A stretch of 64,000 nucleotides of DNA from Mesobacillus subterraneus (GCF_020524355.2 NZ_CP129019.1:2914001-2978000); one strand, 5' to 3'. Numbered from the stretch's first letter, positions 9,213-20,362 are shown. Numbers and translations are program-made. Notes: generated by a model from the letters alone, not told the origin.

Positions 9213-10169
9213 TTAATCTTTCAATATCTCCACAAGCAATGCCTTTTGGGCATGGAGCCGGTTGCCTGCCTGTTCGAATACGATGGAATGCTGGCCGTCG
9301 ATCACTTCTGCTGTTACCTCTTCGCCGCGGTGGGCGGGAAGGCAGTGCAGGAACAGATAGTCTTCCTTTGCAGCTCTGAGCAATGTTTCGTTCACCTGGT
9401 ATTCATTAAAATCCGTCAATCTCTGTTCATTTTCGAGTTCCTGGCCCATGCTGGTCCATACATCAGTATAGATGATATCCGCGTCAGCAACTGCTTCTTG
9501 AGGAGACTCGGTGATGACCATGTTAGCGCCGCTTTGCGTTGCAAAGTTTGCACAGCGAGCAGTTATCGTCTCATCAGGAAAGTATCCCTTGGGAGAAGCA
9601 ACACATACATCCATCCCGACTTTTGTACAGGCGACCATAAGTGAGTGGGCGACATTGTTTCCATCACCAATGTAAGCAAGCTTGAGGCCTTTAAGCGTCC
9701 CTTTTTTTTCGTAGATCGTCAGCAGGTCAGCTAGTGCCTGGCATGGATGGTACAAATCGGTCAGACCGTTGATGACCGGAATGTCTGCATAATCGGCCAA
9801 CTCTTCAACTGAATGGTGCGAGAAGGTTCTGATCATGATGCCATCAACATACTGCGAAAGAACCTGGGCAGTGTCTGCCACCGTCTCACCTCGCCCCAGC
9901 TGGAGATCGTTTCCATTTAAATAAAGTGCACTTCCTCCAAGCTGAATCATGCCTACCTCAAAAGATACTCTCGTACGTGTTGACGACTTGTCGAAGATCA
10001 TTCCAAGTACTTTTCCTTTAAGTGGATGATCAAATTGCTTTTTCAATGTTTTTTGCTTTAAAACTACTGCCTTATCTAACAGCGTTAAAATTTCCGCTGG
10101 CTCTAAATCGACCAGGGTTAACAAGTCCTTGCCCTTTATATCAATATTTATCTGCTGTAGCGCTGTCAT
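9213..10169 (-). CDS. argF: ornithine carbamoyltransferase
   Basis: Converts ornithine and carbamoyl phosphate to citrulline in arginine synthesis. 318 residues with the carbamoyl-phosphate motif SSTRTR, the HPCQ motif at about 140, and the ornithine-side [10 protein letters not shown] near the C-terminus. Last gene of the minus-strand arginine operon; its ATG overlaps the carB stop by 4 nt (ATGA), indicating translational coupling. The same gene ends the B. subtilis arg operon. Confidence 0.97.
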   Translation of the reverse strand: MTALQQINIDIKGKDLLTLVDLEPAEILTLLDKAVVLKQKTLKKQFDHPLKGKVLGMIFDKSSTRTRVSFEVGMIQLGGSALYLNGNDLQLGRGETVADTAQVLSQYVDGIMIRTFSHHSVEELADYADIPVINGLTDLYHPCQALADLLTIYEKKGTLKGLKLAYIGDGNNVAHSLMVACTKVGMDVCVASPKGYFPDETITARCANFATQSGANMVITESPQEAVADADIIYTDVWTSMGQELENEQRLTDFNEYQVNETLLRAAKEDYLFLHCLPAHRGEEVTAEVIDGQHSIVFEQAGNRLHAQKALLVEILKD

Positions 10170-13100
10170 TCTGCCATCACTTCCTCATTAGATTCTCTCA
10201 GCCATTGTTCCAGGGAGTTGACATTCCAACTTTCAACCGAGGCACTTTTTATCAGTGCATGGAGAGTTTCTTTATGCGTCAATACGATTTTTCGGTTTTT
10301 CACCGCCCATTCTCTCAGTAAAATATCCTTGTCTGATGCACCAGGACAATACAAAGCTGCCACCTTTTGATGGTCGACTACTTTTTCGATATGAATTAAA
10401 TTGGAACCAGAAGACAGTTTTCTTGTTTCCAATAGGTCTTTTTCGTCTGCAAATGCAATGTCTCCGTAGACAGCATTTCCGCTGATTGAATGAAAACTCT
10501 TATTCAATGCTTCTTCAAGTGTCGAAGCAATGCTGATTCCTTCTCCGGTCGATATCATTTGCGGACCAGTCTTTGCATCCAAGCCTTTTAAGGCAAAATT
10601 CGAAAACACAGGATGTTTAACACATGTGTACCGTGCATTAGAGTCGAGTAACACCTCATCTTTCGACAAAATATATTTCCCGAGCAATATTTTTGTCGCT
10701 TTTTTAACTAAATCAACACCGGCTATCTTGCTGACAATCGGCATTGTCCTGCTTGAGCGAGGATTTACTTCGAGCAAGAACACATCGCATCCCTTCACAA
10801 TGAACTGGATGTTCATTAATCCCTTATACTTCAATTCCTTGACGATTCTCTTTGCATACTCGGTCATTTTCTGTTTTGTTTCACTAGAAAAGCTTTGGGC
10901 TGGAATGATGCAAAAACTGTCCCCTGAATGAACACCTGTTTTTTCAATGTGCTCAATGATGGCAGGAATCAGGACATGCTCTCCATCGGACGCAAGATCA
11001 AGCTCCGCCTCAGTTGCTTCAAGGTATTGATCCACCAGAATAGGATATGAAATACTTCCTGCATCAATAGCACTTTTAAGTTCCTGTGCGTTTCGAAGCA
11101 CCACCATATTCAGTCCGCCAATGACATAGGAGGGCCGGATTAATACTGGATACCCTAACCGCCGAACAGAGCTGACCAGTTCACTGTCGCCTTCAGCTGT
11201 TTCACCCTTTACTCGCGGAATTTTAAGCTTGTCGAGCAGCTGGTAAAATTGATCCCGGTCTTCAAACATATCAATGGTTGCTGAACTCGTTCCCAGCAGC
11301 TTGACTCCCGCTTCCTCGAGTTCTTTTGCCAGATTCAATGCAGTCTGCCCTCCCAACTGGACAATGACTTCATCTACCTCTTCAATTTCAACCACATTCA
11401 AGATGTCTTCCAGGGTTAAGGGTTCAAAATATAATCGATCAGATATGGCAAAATCAGTACTAACGGTTTCCGGATTATTATTTATCATGATTGTTTCTAC
11501 ATTTTCTTCTTTGAGGGCAAAAACACCATGCACACAGCAATAATCAAATTCGATCCCCTGACCGATGCTGATCGGACCGCTGCCAATCACTAGCACCTTT
11601 CGTTTCCCGCTTTTAACTATCGCCTCATTTTTCCCAAGATAGCTGGAGTAAAAATAATTGGAGGCAGATTCAAATTCTGCCGCACATGTATCGACCATTT
11701 TGTAAACAGGTGTAATTCCGTGCTTTTTTCGCAGCTCCCTGACCACTTTTTCACTAACCTTCCACTCTTTTGCCAGGTAGGAATCACTGTACCCCTTTTC
11801 TTTTAGGTACCTTAAATCTGAAGCTGTGATGTTCTCGATTTTACGTCCTTCAATCTCCTTCTCAATGCTGGTCAAAGTCTTGAATCTATGAAGGAAAAAC
11901 AAATCTATTTTTGTTTTTTCATGGAGAGGTTCGATTTGCTCACCCCGGCGCAACAGTTCGAGCAATGCAAAAATCCGCTGATCTGTCTGTTTTTCTGCCA
12001 ATGAATATAGCTGTGCAACAGTATATGCTTCAAATGCCGGCAGTCGTAAATCCAGCGTTTTTATGTTCAGGGAACGGACAGCTTTGTGAAAGGCTCGTTC
12101 AAAGCTCCGGTCAATTGCCATCGCTTCCCCTGTTGCCTTCATTTGTGTTCCTAATTTTCTGTCGATTTGCGGGAATTGCTCAAACGGCCATTTCGGTATT
12201 TTCACTACTACATAGTCGAGCGATGGCTCATAGCTGGCAAAGGTAGTGCCGGTTACAGGGTTTTTTATCTCAGCAAGATTGTATCCGACTGCAAGCTTTG
12301 CCGCCACCCGTGCAATCGGGTATCCTGTAGCTTTTGATGCAAGAGCTGATGATCTGCTGACCCTCGGGTTCACCTCAATTAAGTAATAATTTTTGCTATT
12401 AGGATCGAGAGCAAACTGGATGTTGCAGCCTCCAACGATTCCTAGAGCTGAAATGATTTTAACAGCTGATGTCCTTAGCATCTGGTATTCTCGATCCGTC
12501 AGCGTCTGTGAGGGAGCTACTACAATAGAATCGCCTGTGTGGATGCCAACTGGGTCAATGTTCTCCATATTGCAGATGGCGATACAAGTACCTGCAGCAT
12601 CACGCATCATTTCGTATTCGATTTCTTTATAGCCTGCGATGCTTTTTTCGACCAGGCATTGCTTTATTGGACTCTCACTTAATCCACCCGAAACGAGAAA
12701 GATCAATTCTTCCATTGTTTCAGCTATCCCGCCGCCTGTGCCACCTAATGTGTACGCTGGCCTGACAATCAGAGGAAAGCCGATCTTCTCAGCAAAAGTG
12801 ACCGCCTCTTCAATAATTTGAACAATTTCACTTTCTGGCACTGGTTCATTCAACTCATGCATTAAGCTCCGGAAGGCTTCTCTGTCTTCACCTTGCTTAA
12901 TACTTGCAACCGAGGTCCCCAGCACCTTTACATTGTACTTTTCGAGAACTCCTTCTTCACTTAGCTTAAAAACAAGATTCAATCCTGCCTGGCCGCCCAG
13001 AGTCCCTAAAATCCCATCCGGCTTTTCCCGCTTGATTACTTTTTCCACACCTTCAACAGTCATCGGTTCAAAATAGACTGAATCAGCGAATATCTTGTCT

Positions 13101-13267
13101 GTCATTACGGTTGCCGGGTTATTGTTTACAAGGATGACCCGATAGCCTTCTTCTTTCAAGGCGATGCATGCCTGTGTCCCTGCATAATCAAATTCAGCGG
13201 CCTGGCCGATGATAATCGGGCCAGAACCGATTACTAATATTGATTTAATCTTTGTATCCTTAGGCAT
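10166..13267 (-). CDS. carB: carbamoyl-phosphate synthase large subunit, arginine-specific
   Basis: 1033 residues, slightly shorter than the pyrimidine-pathway paralogue (about 1070) and matching the arginine-specific CarB of Bacillus. Two homologous ATP-grasp halves, each with a GSGPI.IGQ start (residues about 13 and 555) and a NPR(V/S)SRSS/T motif (about 300 and 840), then a short allosteric-type C-terminus. It makes carbamoyl phosphate from ammonia, bicarbonate and 2 ATP together with CarA. The ATG overlaps the end of carA by 8 nt and its stop overlaps argF by 4. Confidence 0.96.
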   Translation of the reverse strand: MPKDTKIKSILVIGSGPIIIGQAAEFDYAGTQACIALKEEGYRVILVNNNPATVMTDKIFADSVYFEPMTVEGVEKVIKREKPDGILGTLGGQAGLNLVFKLSEEGVLEKYNVKVLGTSVASIKQGEDREAFRSLMHELNEPVPESEIVQIIEEAVTFAEKIGFPLIVRPAYTLGGTGGGIAETMEELIFLVSGGLSESPIKQCLVEKSIAGYKEIEYEMMRDAAGTCIAICNMENIDPVGIHTGDSIVVAPSQTLTDREYQMLRTSAVKIISALGIVGGCNIQFALDPNSKNYYLIEVNPRVSRSSALASKATGYPIARVAAKLAVGYNLAEIKNPVTGTTFASYEPSLDYVVVKIPKWPFEQFPQIDRKLGTQMKATGEAMAIDRSFERAFHKAVRSLNIKTLDLRLPAFEAYTVAQLYSLAEKQTDQRIFALLELLRRGEQIEPLHEKTKIDLFFLHRFKTLTSIEKEIEGRKIENITASDLRYLKEKGYSDSYLAKEWKVSEKVVRELRKKHGITPVYKMVDTCAAEFESASNYFYSSYLGKNEAIVKSGKRKVLVIGSGPISIGQGIEFDYCCVHGVFALKEENVETIMINNNPETVSTDFAISDRLYFEPLTLEDILNVVEIEEVDEVIVQLGGQTALNLAKELEEAGVKLLGTSSATIDMFEDRDQFYQLLDKLKIPRVKGETAEGDSELVSSVRRLGYPVLIRPSYVIGGLNMVVLRNAQELKSAIDAGSISYPILVDQYLEATEAELDLASDGEHVLIPAIIEHIEKTGVHSGDSFCIIPAQSFSSETKQKMTEYAKRIVKELKYKGLMNIQFIVKGCDVFLLEVNPRSSRTMPIVSKIAGVDLVKKATKILLGKYILSKDEVLLDSNARYTCVKHPVFSNFALKGLDAKTGPQMISTGEGISIASTLEEALNKSFHSISGNAVYGDIAFADEKDLLETRKLSSGSNLIHIEKVVDHQKVAALYCPGASDKDILLREWAVKNRKIVLTHKETLHALIKSASVESWNVNSLEQWLRESNEEVMAE

Positions 13268-14339
13268 AGCTGACTTCTCTCCGCTTTCTGTATTTTACTG
13301 TATTGATGAAATCTTCAAATATAAATACACTATCTTCAGGGCCCGGGCTGGCTTCGGGGTGGAATTGAACTGTCATCAGCGGCCACTTTTCATGGTAAAG
13401 GCCTTCGATAGACTGATCATTTTTGTTGATGAAACGAACCTTCAGACCAGTGTTGCTGATACTGTTTTGGTCAACAGCATAGCTATGGTTTTGCGAGGAC
13501 ATGAATACCCGATTGCTTTTCATATCGTAAACTGGCTGGTTTGCCCCGCGATGTCCAAAGAGCATTTTGTTTGTATCGCCTCCAAGCGCCAGCGCAGCCA
13601 GCTGGTGCCCAAGGCAAATGCCCAATACAGGAAAATGCTCGATTACTTTCCTGACTTCATGAAGCTGACCGAATAATTCCTTCGGGTCACCAGGTCCGTT
13701 AGATAAAAGCACCCCATCTGGCCTCAGTTCAGCAATTTTCTCAAAGCTATAGTTATAAGGAACAATTGTCACCAGGCATTTTTGTTTTATCAGATAGTCG
13801 GCAATCGATTTCTTAAAACCGTAATCGATTAACACAATATGGGTGTCGCCAATCCCGATAGATTTTGGTGCAGTAGAGGATACCTCCTGCACCTTGAGAG
13901 CATTCAATGTTTCACGGTTTGAATCACAAACTGATTTGCATGATAAAAGTGCTGGCATTGTGCCGTTCTCACGTATGCATTTCACGAGCTCTCGAGTATC
14001 AACATGCTGTAGTAAAGGGATTTCCCATTTCTGAAGATATTCAGTAAGTGAGTGCTTGGCTTCATAGTGATAAGCTGTTTTAGCAGCTTCTAAAACGATT
14101 ACGGCTGCAACATGTGGCTTCTTGCTTTCAAAATCCTTATCATTGATGCCATAGTTGCCCACCAGTGGATACGTGAAAACAATGATTTGATTCTTGTATG
14201 AAGGATCAGTCAGCACTTCTTGATAACCCGTCATTCCTGTATAAAATACAATCTCACCGACAACTCCCTCTTCAGCTAGCGATCCATCCAAGTGTCCCTG
14301 AAATGTCTTGCCGTCAGCCAGATGCAGATATCCTTTCAT
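13260..14339 (-). CDS. carA: carbamoyl-phosphate synthase small subunit, arginine-specific
   Basis: Glutamine amidotransferase subunit that supplies ammonia to CarB. 359 residues: the N-terminal CarA-specific domain (LADGKTFQG, TGMTGYQEVLTDPSY) and a class I GATase domain with catalytic Cys in GICLGHQ and His/Glu in QFHPEASPGPED. I use ATG 14339 (MKGYLHLA), which has GGAGAGGT 6 nt upstream, rather than the upstream codon at 14354. It lies between argD and carB in the operon. Confidence 0.95.
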   Translation of the reverse strand: MKGYLHLADGKTFQGHLDGSLAEEGVVGEIVFYTGMTGYQEVLTDPSYKNQIIVFTYPLVGNYGINDKDFESKKPHVAAVIVLEAAKTAYHYEAKHSLTEYLQKWEIPLLQHVDTRELVKCIRENGTMPALLSCKSVCDSNRETLNALKVQEVSSTAPKSIGIGDTHIVLIDYGFKKSIADYLIKQKCLVTIVPYNYSFEKIAELRPDGVLLSNGPGDPKELFGQLHEVRKVIEHFPVLGICLGHQLAALALGGDTNKMLFGHRGANQPVYDMKSNRVFMSSQNHSYAVDQNSISNTGLKVRFINKNDQSIEGLYHEKWPLMTVQFHPEASPGPEDSVFIFEDFINTVKYRKRREVSYA

Positions 14340-14415
14340 CAGACACCTCTCCAAATGTATATTTATTTAAAGTAACTTATTTTTATGCATTCTATATTAA
14401 AAAAATTTAATGCTG

Positions 14416-15570
14416 TCAGGCTGTTACCTTAGATTTACTTATGGTTTTTTTCATCAAAGATACAGCCCTTTCAATCTCCTTTGCTGTCACATTCAAAGGC
14501 GGAAGAAGACGGACTACCTTTTCTCCTGCAGGCAACGCAATCAGTCCAGATTGCCTTAATTCAGCAAGAATTGGCTGCGTACCAACAGTCAGTTCGATTC
14601 CAGTCATTAATCCCAGTCCCCTGATTTCTTTAACGACTTCCAAGCAGCCGAGTTCCTTATTCAGCAGTTCAAACATTAGTATCCCTTTGTCAGATACCTC
14701 TTTTAGGAATTCTTCTTTAAAAATAATGTCCATAACTGCTATCGCAGCAGTAATGCTGATAGGGTTTCCGCCAAATGTCGAGCCATGGCTTCCAGGACCA
14801 AAAAACTCCGCCAGTTCTGCCTTTCCAATGGCAGCCCCTATCGGAAATCCATTCCCAAGACCTTTGGCAACGGTAATGATATCCGGTTCAATCCCAAAAT
14901 GCTGAAATGCAAATGGCTTCCCTGTCCGCCCGATCCCTGTCTGGATTTCATCGATAATAAGCAGGACCCCACTTTCAGCACATACACTTGCTGCTTCCTT
15001 TATAAATTCATTTTTAACGACATGGATTCCGCCCTCACCCTGGACAATTTCAATCATTACTGCAGCTGTATCAGAATCAATTTCAGTTTTTAAAGCCTTA
15101 AGGTCATTGAAGGGCAGATGAACAAATGTTTCAAGCATGCTTCCAAACCCCTGCTTGATTTTATCCTGTCCGGTCGCTGCCATTCCTGCGAAAGTCCTGC
15201 CATGAAAGGATTGCAGAAATGTAATGATTTTGGTACGTCCAGTAGCTTTTCTTGCCAGTTTAATAGCTGCTTCATTTGCTTCGGCTCCACTATTGGCAAA
15301 AAATACACAACCCAGTCCTGAACCCTCTGCGAGCTTTTTCGCTGCTTTTTCCTGGATACTTTGCGGAAAGAGATTCGAGACATGCCAGAATAATTCCAGC
15401 TGTTCCTTGACTGCATGTTCAACTGCTTCAGGACGGTGGACCAAATTGCAGACACCGATGCCAGAAGTAAAATCCAAATATTGCTTTCCAGCCTTGTCAT
15501 AAAGAATCGTCCCAGCTCCTTTTACAGGCTCTATTTCCCATCGTTGATAGGTCGGGAATAAATGGCTCAT
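14416..15570 (-). CDS. argD: acetylornithine aminotransferase
   Basis: PLP enzyme that transaminates N-acetylglutamate semialdehyde. 384 residues, class III aminotransferase; SGAEANEAAIKLARK, the IIDEIQTGIGRTG signature and the AKGLGNGFPIGA lysine region are present. The ATG overlaps the argB stop (TAATG). Part of the arg operon. Confidence 0.96.
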   Translation of the reverse strand: MSHLFPTYQRWEIEPVKGAGTILYDKAGKQYLDFTSGIGVCNLVHRPEAVEHAVKEQLELFWHVSNLFPQSIQEKAAKKLAEGSGLGCVFFANSGAEANEAAIKLARKATGRTKIITFLQSFHGRTFAGMAATGQDKIKQGFGSMLETFVHLPFNDLKALKTEIDSDTAAVMIEIVQGEGGIHVVKNEFIKEAASVCAESGVLLIIDEIQTGIGRTGKPFAFQHFGIEPDIITVAKGLGNGFPIGAAIGKAELAEFFGPGSHGSTFGGNPISITAAIAVMDIIFKEEFLKEVSDKGILMFELLNKELGCLEVVKEIRGLGLMTGIELTVGTQPILAELRQSGLIALPAGEKVVRLLPPLNVTAKEIERAVSLMKKTISKSKVTA

Positions 15571-16340
15571 TAAAACACCTCAGCTTTTGCGGCAATCGCT
15601 GTTCCGTGCCAGCAGTTATTTTTATAGAATTGCTTTTTGCCAGAAATAATCATGACTGTCTCTACGCCTGCCTCTGTAGCAGACAATGCTGATTTCACCT
15701 TTGGCACCATTCCTCCATAAATACTTCCATCAGAAAGATAGCTCTCGATTTGACGATTAGTTATTTCATTCACAAGTTCACCATCTATCAGGATTCCGTC
15801 AACATTGGTTACAAATGCGCAACGTTCAGCCTTCAAGGCTTTCGCAATCGATGCAGCAGCATAATCGCCATTTATATTTAGCTTGCTGCCATCTTCGGCA
15901 ATGCCGATTGGCGTCATCACGGGAATATAGCCATTTTGGACTGCCAGCATAATCAAGTCATTGTTTACATGTGTGATCGTTCCTACGTATCCCAAACTCT
16001 GCTTATCAATGAAATCCGCCTGGAGACAATGCCCGTCGCATCCATTGATACCGAGAGCATTGAAGTCCCGCTTGTTCAGCATGCTGCACAGCTGCCGGTT
16101 CGTCTGTCCCGACAATACCATGTCTACAATTTCGATTGTCTTTTCGCATGTCACTCTAAGACCATCTTTGAAGTTAGCAGGTATATGGTACAAATCAAGC
16201 ATTGAATTGATGGCTGGTCCTCCGCCATGAACGATAACGGGATAAAATCCATCCTCCATCAATTCCTTTAAACTATTGAAGAAATTGTCATTAAGCTCCT
16301 CCAACACACTTCCCCCGCATTTAATGACCACAGTTTTCAA
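15570..16340 (-). CDS. argB: acetylglutamate kinase
   Basis: Phosphorylates N-acetylglutamate; in many bacteria this is the arginine-feedback step. 256 residues of the amino-acid kinase fold with N-terminal VIKCGGSVLEE, VHGGGPAINSML and the C-terminal GGMVPKVKSAL. The start is a TTG preceded by AAAGGGGCGG. Sits between argJ (14-nt gap) and argD (overlap). Confidence 0.96.
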   Translation of the reverse strand: MKTVVIKCGGSVLEELNDNFFNSLKELMEDGFYPVIVHGGGPAINSMLDLYHIPANFKDGLRVTCEKTIEIVDMVLSGQTNRQLCSMLNKRDFNALGINGCDGHCLQADFIDKQSLGYVGTITHVNNDLIMLAVQNGYIPVMTPIGIAEDGSKLNINGDYAAASIAKALKAERCAFVTNVDGILIDGELVNEITNRQIESYLSDGSIYGGMVPKVKSALSATEAGVETVMIISGKKQFYKNNCWHGTAIAAKAEVF

Positions 16341-16353
16341 TTAATCCGCCCCT

Positions 16354-17589
16354 TTATGTCCGATAGCTTGCATTTATTTTCACATAATCATAAGAAAGAT
16401 CGCAGCCCCAGGCCATTCCTTTTCCTTCACCCAAATGAAGGTCAACGAAAATTTCAACCTTGTCATTCATCAGGTACTCCCTCGCATGATCTTCATCAAA
16501 TGCAACCGGTGTACTATTTTTAAGCATTGTTATTTCTCCCAGGGAGATATCAACTGTATTTGGATTTATGGATGCCCCACTCTGACCAATAGCTCCTATT
16601 ATTCGTCCCCAGTTCGCATCTGCACCATAGACTGCTGTTTTGACTAGATTGGATCCAGCGATCTGTTTTCCGACCACTCGTGCTTCTTCCTCTGACATTG
16701 CGCCTGATACTGAAATTTCAATCAGTTTAGTGGCTCCCTCTCCATCCTTTGCGATCTGTTTTGCCAGACTTGCACTGCTTTCTTTTAACAGGTCAACAAA
16801 AATTCCCCATTCTGGATGATTCGGGTCCAATGGCTGATTCCCTGCCGCTCCATTTGCCATCACCAGCACCATATCATTCGTTGATGTATCTCCATCCACT
16901 GTAATTTGATTGAAGGTTATATTCGTTACATCTTTTAGTGCGGCAGTCAGGTGTTCACTTGAGATATTTGCATCTGTTGTTAAAAAGCCTAGCATCGTTG
17001 CCATATTTGGATGAATCATTCCTGAACCCTTTGCGGCTCCCCCGATACTTACTGTTATTCCGTCAATCCTGGCAGAATAACAGCAGCTTTTCATTACCGT
17101 ATCCGTTGTCAGGATAGCCGTTTGAAAGTATTCTGCATTATCAGCTGATTTGCCAATGACCAGATTTTCGATTCCAGATTCGATTTTTTCCATTTGCATA
17201 AATTCACCAATCACACCTGTCGAAGCGACTGCAACCTGATGTTCCGGAATCCCCATTTTTGCTGCTGCCAATGAGCGCATCTTCAACGCATCCTGATACC
17301 CCTGTTCTCCGGTGCAAGCATTCGCACATGCACTGTTGACGACGATTGCCCGGAGGACATTTTCTTTTGCAATACTTTGCTGAGTAACCACCAATGGCGC
17401 TGCCTGAAAGTGACTCGTTGTGTATACTGCGGCACAACTTGCTGGTATCTCGCTAACAATCATTCCTAAATCAAGCTTTGTATAACGCAGCCCTGCATGT
17501 ACTCCACCGCATTGAAAACCTTTTGGGGTCAAAATGCTTCCATCTGGGACACTTTTTATTAATTGCTTGTCAGTCATTGCCTGGTACAT
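16354..17589 (-). CDS. argJ: bifunctional ornithine acetyltransferase/N-acetylglutamate synthase
   Basis: Recycles the acetyl group from N-acetylornithine to glutamate. 411 residues; the self-cleavage site is visible in GSGMIHPNMATMLGF, where the Thr becomes the new N-terminal nucleophile. GGAGGAAAAT precedes ATG 17589, so the MYQAM start is used. The argC stop is 12 nt upstream. Confidence 0.96.
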   Translation of the reverse strand: MYQAMTDKQLIKSVPDGSILTPKGFQCGGVHAGLRYTKLDLGMIVSEIPASCAAVYTTSHFQAAPLVVTQQSIAKENVLRAIVVNSACANACTGEQGYQDALKMRSLAAAKMGIPEHQVAVASTGVIGEFMQMEKIESGIENLVIGKSADNAEYFQTAILTTDTVMKSCCYSARIDGITVSIGGAAKGSGMIHPNMATMLGFLTTDANISSEHLTAALKDVTNITFNQITVDGDTSTNDMVLVMANGAAGNQPLDPNHPEWGIFVDLLKESSASLAKQIAKDGEGATKLIEISVSGAMSEEEARVVGKQIAGSNLVKTAVYGADANWGRIIGAIGQSGASINPNTVDISLGEITMLKNSTPVAFDEDHAREYLMNDKVEIFVDLHLGEGKGMAWGCDLSYDYVKINASYRT

Positions 17590-17600
17590 ATTTTCCTCCT

Positions 17601-18636
17601 TTATGGATACAGTGGAATCATCTCTAGTCCTGCCGTTTCCTCTAATTTAAACATGATATTGGCATTTTGGACTGCCTGCCCTGCGGCACCTTTCACTAAA
17701 TTATCGATCACCGACACAATCGTCAGCCTTCCTGTCCTGCTGTCACTATGCAATCCAATATCACAGTAATTCGATCCCTTGACCTCTTTGACTGAAGGGG
17801 AAAACCCCTTTTTTCCTTACTCTTATAAATGGATGGCCATCATATACTTCCTTATATAAATCTATCAGCCTTGAAGTATTTAACTCTTCTTTTAACTGGA
17901 CATATATTGTGGCCATGATTCCCCTGGTAAGAGGCATTAGATGTGTGCTGAAGGTTATCTTTACCTCTTCTCCATTCCAAAGACTGAGCTGCTGTTCGAT
18001 TTCCGGAATATGCTGGTGGTCATTCACTTTATAAATTTTGAAATTTTCATTCAACTCTGCGTATAGAGTACCCATTGATGGAGACCTTCCAGCTCCTGAG
18101 ACACCAGATTTTGCGTCGATTATGATACTATTCTTCTCAATCAGCTTTTCTGTCAGCACAGGTGCCAGCCCAAGGAGTGCTGCAGTCGGATAGCAGCCTG
18201 GATTGGCCAGCAGATTCGCGTTCATAATCTGCTCCCTGTTCCATTCACTTAAGCCATATACTGCTTCATTTAGAATAGAGGTATCGACCGATTCTTGCTT
18301 ATACCATGCTTCATAGGCTGATGCGTCTTTCAATCTCAGGTCACCTGATAGATCAATAATTTTAATGCCTTTATTAAAAAATGATTCAGCAAGCTTGCCG
18401 GAAACTTTTGAAGGAGTTGCCAGGAACACAATGTCTGCTTCCTCGGCTATTTTATCAGTGTCAATCTTGGTGAGGACCTTATCGAAAATTCCTGTTAAAT
18501 GGGGATATTCTTCGGAAACAGGTTTTTCATCTCTTGTTGTGTGGATTGAATGAATATGGAAATATGGATGATTTGCCAGGATACGGATCAATTCTCCTCC
18601 GCCATATCCAGTGGAACCAATAATCGCTGCCTTCAC
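17601..18636 (-). CDS. argC: N-acetyl-gamma-glutamyl-phosphate reductase, frameshifted
   Basis: NADPH-dependent third step of arginine synthesis and first gene of the operon. Rossmann start [13 protein letters not shown] and the active-site [12 protein letters not shown] are intact. After RVRKKGVFP the frame is lost. The coding strand has CCCC opposite GGGG 17797-17800; CCC gives [13 protein letters not shown] and continues to the normal end [12 protein letters not shown] and a TAA at 17601, for about 345 residues. Start GTG 18636 has AAAGGAGG 7 nt upstream; the longer 18672 start lacks one. Confidence 0.92.
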
Positions 18637-18657
18637 TTGAAACCTCCTTTCAACATA

Positions 18658-18671
18658 TGCATAAATAAACA
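18658..18671 (-). promoter_or_regulatory. weak ARG-box-like site before argC
   Basis: TGCATAAATAAACA resembles an AhrC/ArgR half-site pair (TGNAT-N5-ATNCA) with a good left half and a poor right half. The argC leader is expected to carry such sites; this is the best one seen. Confidence 0.3.
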
Positions 18672-18750
18672 CATAATTTTATAATTATAAATAAATTTCT
18701 TTTTATTATAAAAACAACGGAAGGAAAACGCAATAGATTTATTAACAATA

Positions 18751-18765
18751 TGTGAACAATTCACA
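18751..18765. promoter_or_regulatory. palindrome TGTGAACAATTCACA in the argC-fnr gap
   Basis: A 15-bp palindrome with arms TGTGAA and TTCACA around CAA. It is one base shorter than the Fnr box (TGTGA-N6-TCACA) and than a Rex site (TTGTGAA-N4-TTCACAA). Downstream on the plus strand TTGCTG (18773), 17 bp and TATAAT (18796-18801) form a plausible fnr promoter, with the palindrome centred near -50. Confidence 0.5.
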
Positions 18766-18860
18766 ATTTTATTGCTGGCTTTGTATGCTTTACAATATAA
18801 TAATATTAATATTAGATACGGAAGGGAGTATATCACTCCCGTAAATAAGGTGGTATTCAT

Positions 18861-19553
18861 ATGTTGACTGCAACAACGTTGTCACCAAATTTGAATAAGC
18901 TTTTTGAAAAAGTCCACAGAATAAAGAGTATTGACAAAGGACGCTTCCTTTTTGAAGAAGGTAATGCCGCAGCTGAGCTGTACATTATCCAGAGCGGGAA
19001 ATTTCAGATAAGCAAAATGGTACCAGATGGACGAGAATTAACAATCAGAATGTGTTCAGCTGGCGAATTGGTTGGTGAGTTGTCATTGTTCAGCCCAGCA
19101 TCTCAGCATATCTTGAATGCCCGCGCCTCAGAAAGCGGGACCGTGGCGGTTATTCAAAAGGATAAGCTAGAGGCTGAAATTGAAAAGGATAGCGGGCTGG
19201 CACTGGAACTTGTTAAATGGCTTTCCCTGCAGCACCGCAAATCGCAAACAAGGTTCAGAGACCTGGTCCTTCATGGTAAAAAAGGGGCTTTGTACTCAAC
19301 GCTGATCCGGATGGTAAACAGTTACGGAGTAAAAACAGAAGACGGCTTGAAGATTGATGTATCGCTGACGAACCAGGAGCTCGCAAACTTTTGTGGAACC
19401 TCACGCGAAGTCGTGAACAGATTATTGAGCGATTTAAGGAAAAGTAAAATCATTTCCATTGATAAAGGATTCATTACCGTCCATGCACTCAATAAGCTGA
19501 AGAGAGAAATAGATTGTGAAAATTGCCCGATAGAGATATGCAATATAGAATAG
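18861..19553 (+). CDS. fnr: Fnr-type anaerobic regulator with C-terminal Cys cluster (paralogue 1)
   Basis: 230-residue Crp/Fnr protein: cyclic-nucleotide-binding-type barrel (1-115), dimer helix, winged HTH with QELANFCGTSREVVNRLL. As in B. subtilis Fnr, the Fe-S ligands are C-terminal (C-x2-C-x4-C in CENCPIEIC), with an Asp at 134 in RFRDLVL matching the fourth ligand Asp141. The recognition helix keeps R-E-x3-R as in Crp, consistent with TGTGA half-sites. Divergent from argC. AAGGTGG precedes the ATG. A second paralogue lies at 30866. Confidence 0.93.
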   Translation: MLTATTLSPNLNKLFEKVHRIKSIDKGRFLFEEGNAAAELYIIQSGKFQISKMVPDGRELTIRMCSAGELVGELSLFSPASQHILNARASESGTVAVIQKDKLEAEIEKDSGLALELVKWLSLQHRKSQTRFRDLVLHGKKGALYSTLIRMVNSYGVKTEDGLKIDVSLTNQELANFCGTSREVVNRLLSDLRKSKIISIDKGFITVHALNKLKREIDCENCPIEICNIE

Positions 19554-19555
19554 AA

Positions 19556-19584
19556 AAAGCCGTCAGTGCATCACTGGCGGCTTT
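19556..19584. terminator. terminator between fnr-1 and ywiC
   Basis: AAAGCCGTCAGTG and CACTGGCGGCTTT pair around CAT with one mismatch; A-rich before it, short T-run after. Confidence 0.75.
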
Positions 19585-19614
19585 ACTTATTCTCTGTTTT
19601 CGCATTGACTATCA

Positions 19615-20331
19615 TTACAAGATCGCAAACAGCATGATGATAAAAAAAAGCACTGCGTTCACGATTTCGTATATCCCTACCTTCATGACAGAAAGCGGTT
19701 TTCCATAAAATGCTACAGCTCTGATCAAGCTTGCTACTGCGGCAACAGCGACTATGACTTCTCCAGCTGCGAGCCACAGTACAGGTACCAATAGATGGTA
19801 GGTCCAGGAAATCCATTTAAATTGGCTGTTCTTCTTTTCGCGAATCATAGTTTTCACATAAAATGTACTTCCGGTAAAAAATAGAATACTGGAAGTAAAA
19901 ACAAGCAGTGCGTTTTCATTGATTTCCCCATTTGGCAGAAAGCTGCTGGCCAAACCGGCTATAGAAAATACAACGATGGCACTTAGATCATTCAGCAGCG
20001 CCCGGTCTTTATTTTTAGCAGAGAAGTAGGCATTAAGCATAAAAAACGGAATCATCGAAAATCCGAACGTGACGATTGTTGGTGTCGTGAACAATGGAAC
20101 CATTAAGAACGCAAGAGCGGGGATCATATAAATAAGCACCCATTTACGATAATATGGGATTTTCTTTTTCTTGAACATCAACAAAAGTGGATATGTGCCT
20201 AAATATAATAATAGCCATCCAATAAAAAACGGGATATGCTGCCAAACTATTTCACTTGCCGCTGCCCCAAGCCAGAAAGGGATGATCAACATCGCCCAGG
20301 CCCCATGCTGTTTTGGCATAAATAACTTCAT
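19615..20331 (-). CDS. ywiC: YwiC-like membrane protein
   Basis: 238 residues, mostly hydrophobic, with about seven membrane segments. The conserved KQHGAWAMLIIPFWLGA start is typical of the YwiC-like family. In B. subtilis ywiC lies in the narK-fnr-ywiC-narGHJI region, and here it converges with fnr. I use ATG 20331 (MKLFMPKQHG), behind AAGGGAGTG, not 20388. An Fnr box at -41.5 predicts anaerobic induction. Biochemical role unknown. Confidence 0.85.
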   Translation of the reverse strand: MKLFMPKQHGAWAMLIIPFWLGAAASEIVWQHIPFFIGWLLLYLGTYPLLLMFKKKKIPYYRKWVLIYMIPALAFLMVPLFTTPTIVTFGFSMIPFFMLNAYFSAKNKDRALLNDLSAIVVFSIAGLASSFLPNGEINENALLVFTSSILFFTGSTFYVKTMIREKKNSQFKWISWTYHLLVPVLWLAAGEVIVAVAAVASLIRAVAFYGKPLSVMKVGIYEIVNAVLFFIIMLFAIL

Positions 20332-20362
20332 GAATGAACACTCCCTTATGTTTCCTAACTTA

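Noticed and set aside
9051..9644. 197-residue plus-strand frame across the 50-bp repeats and argF
   Set aside because: Overlaps argF antisense and the uppP terminator; no start signal.
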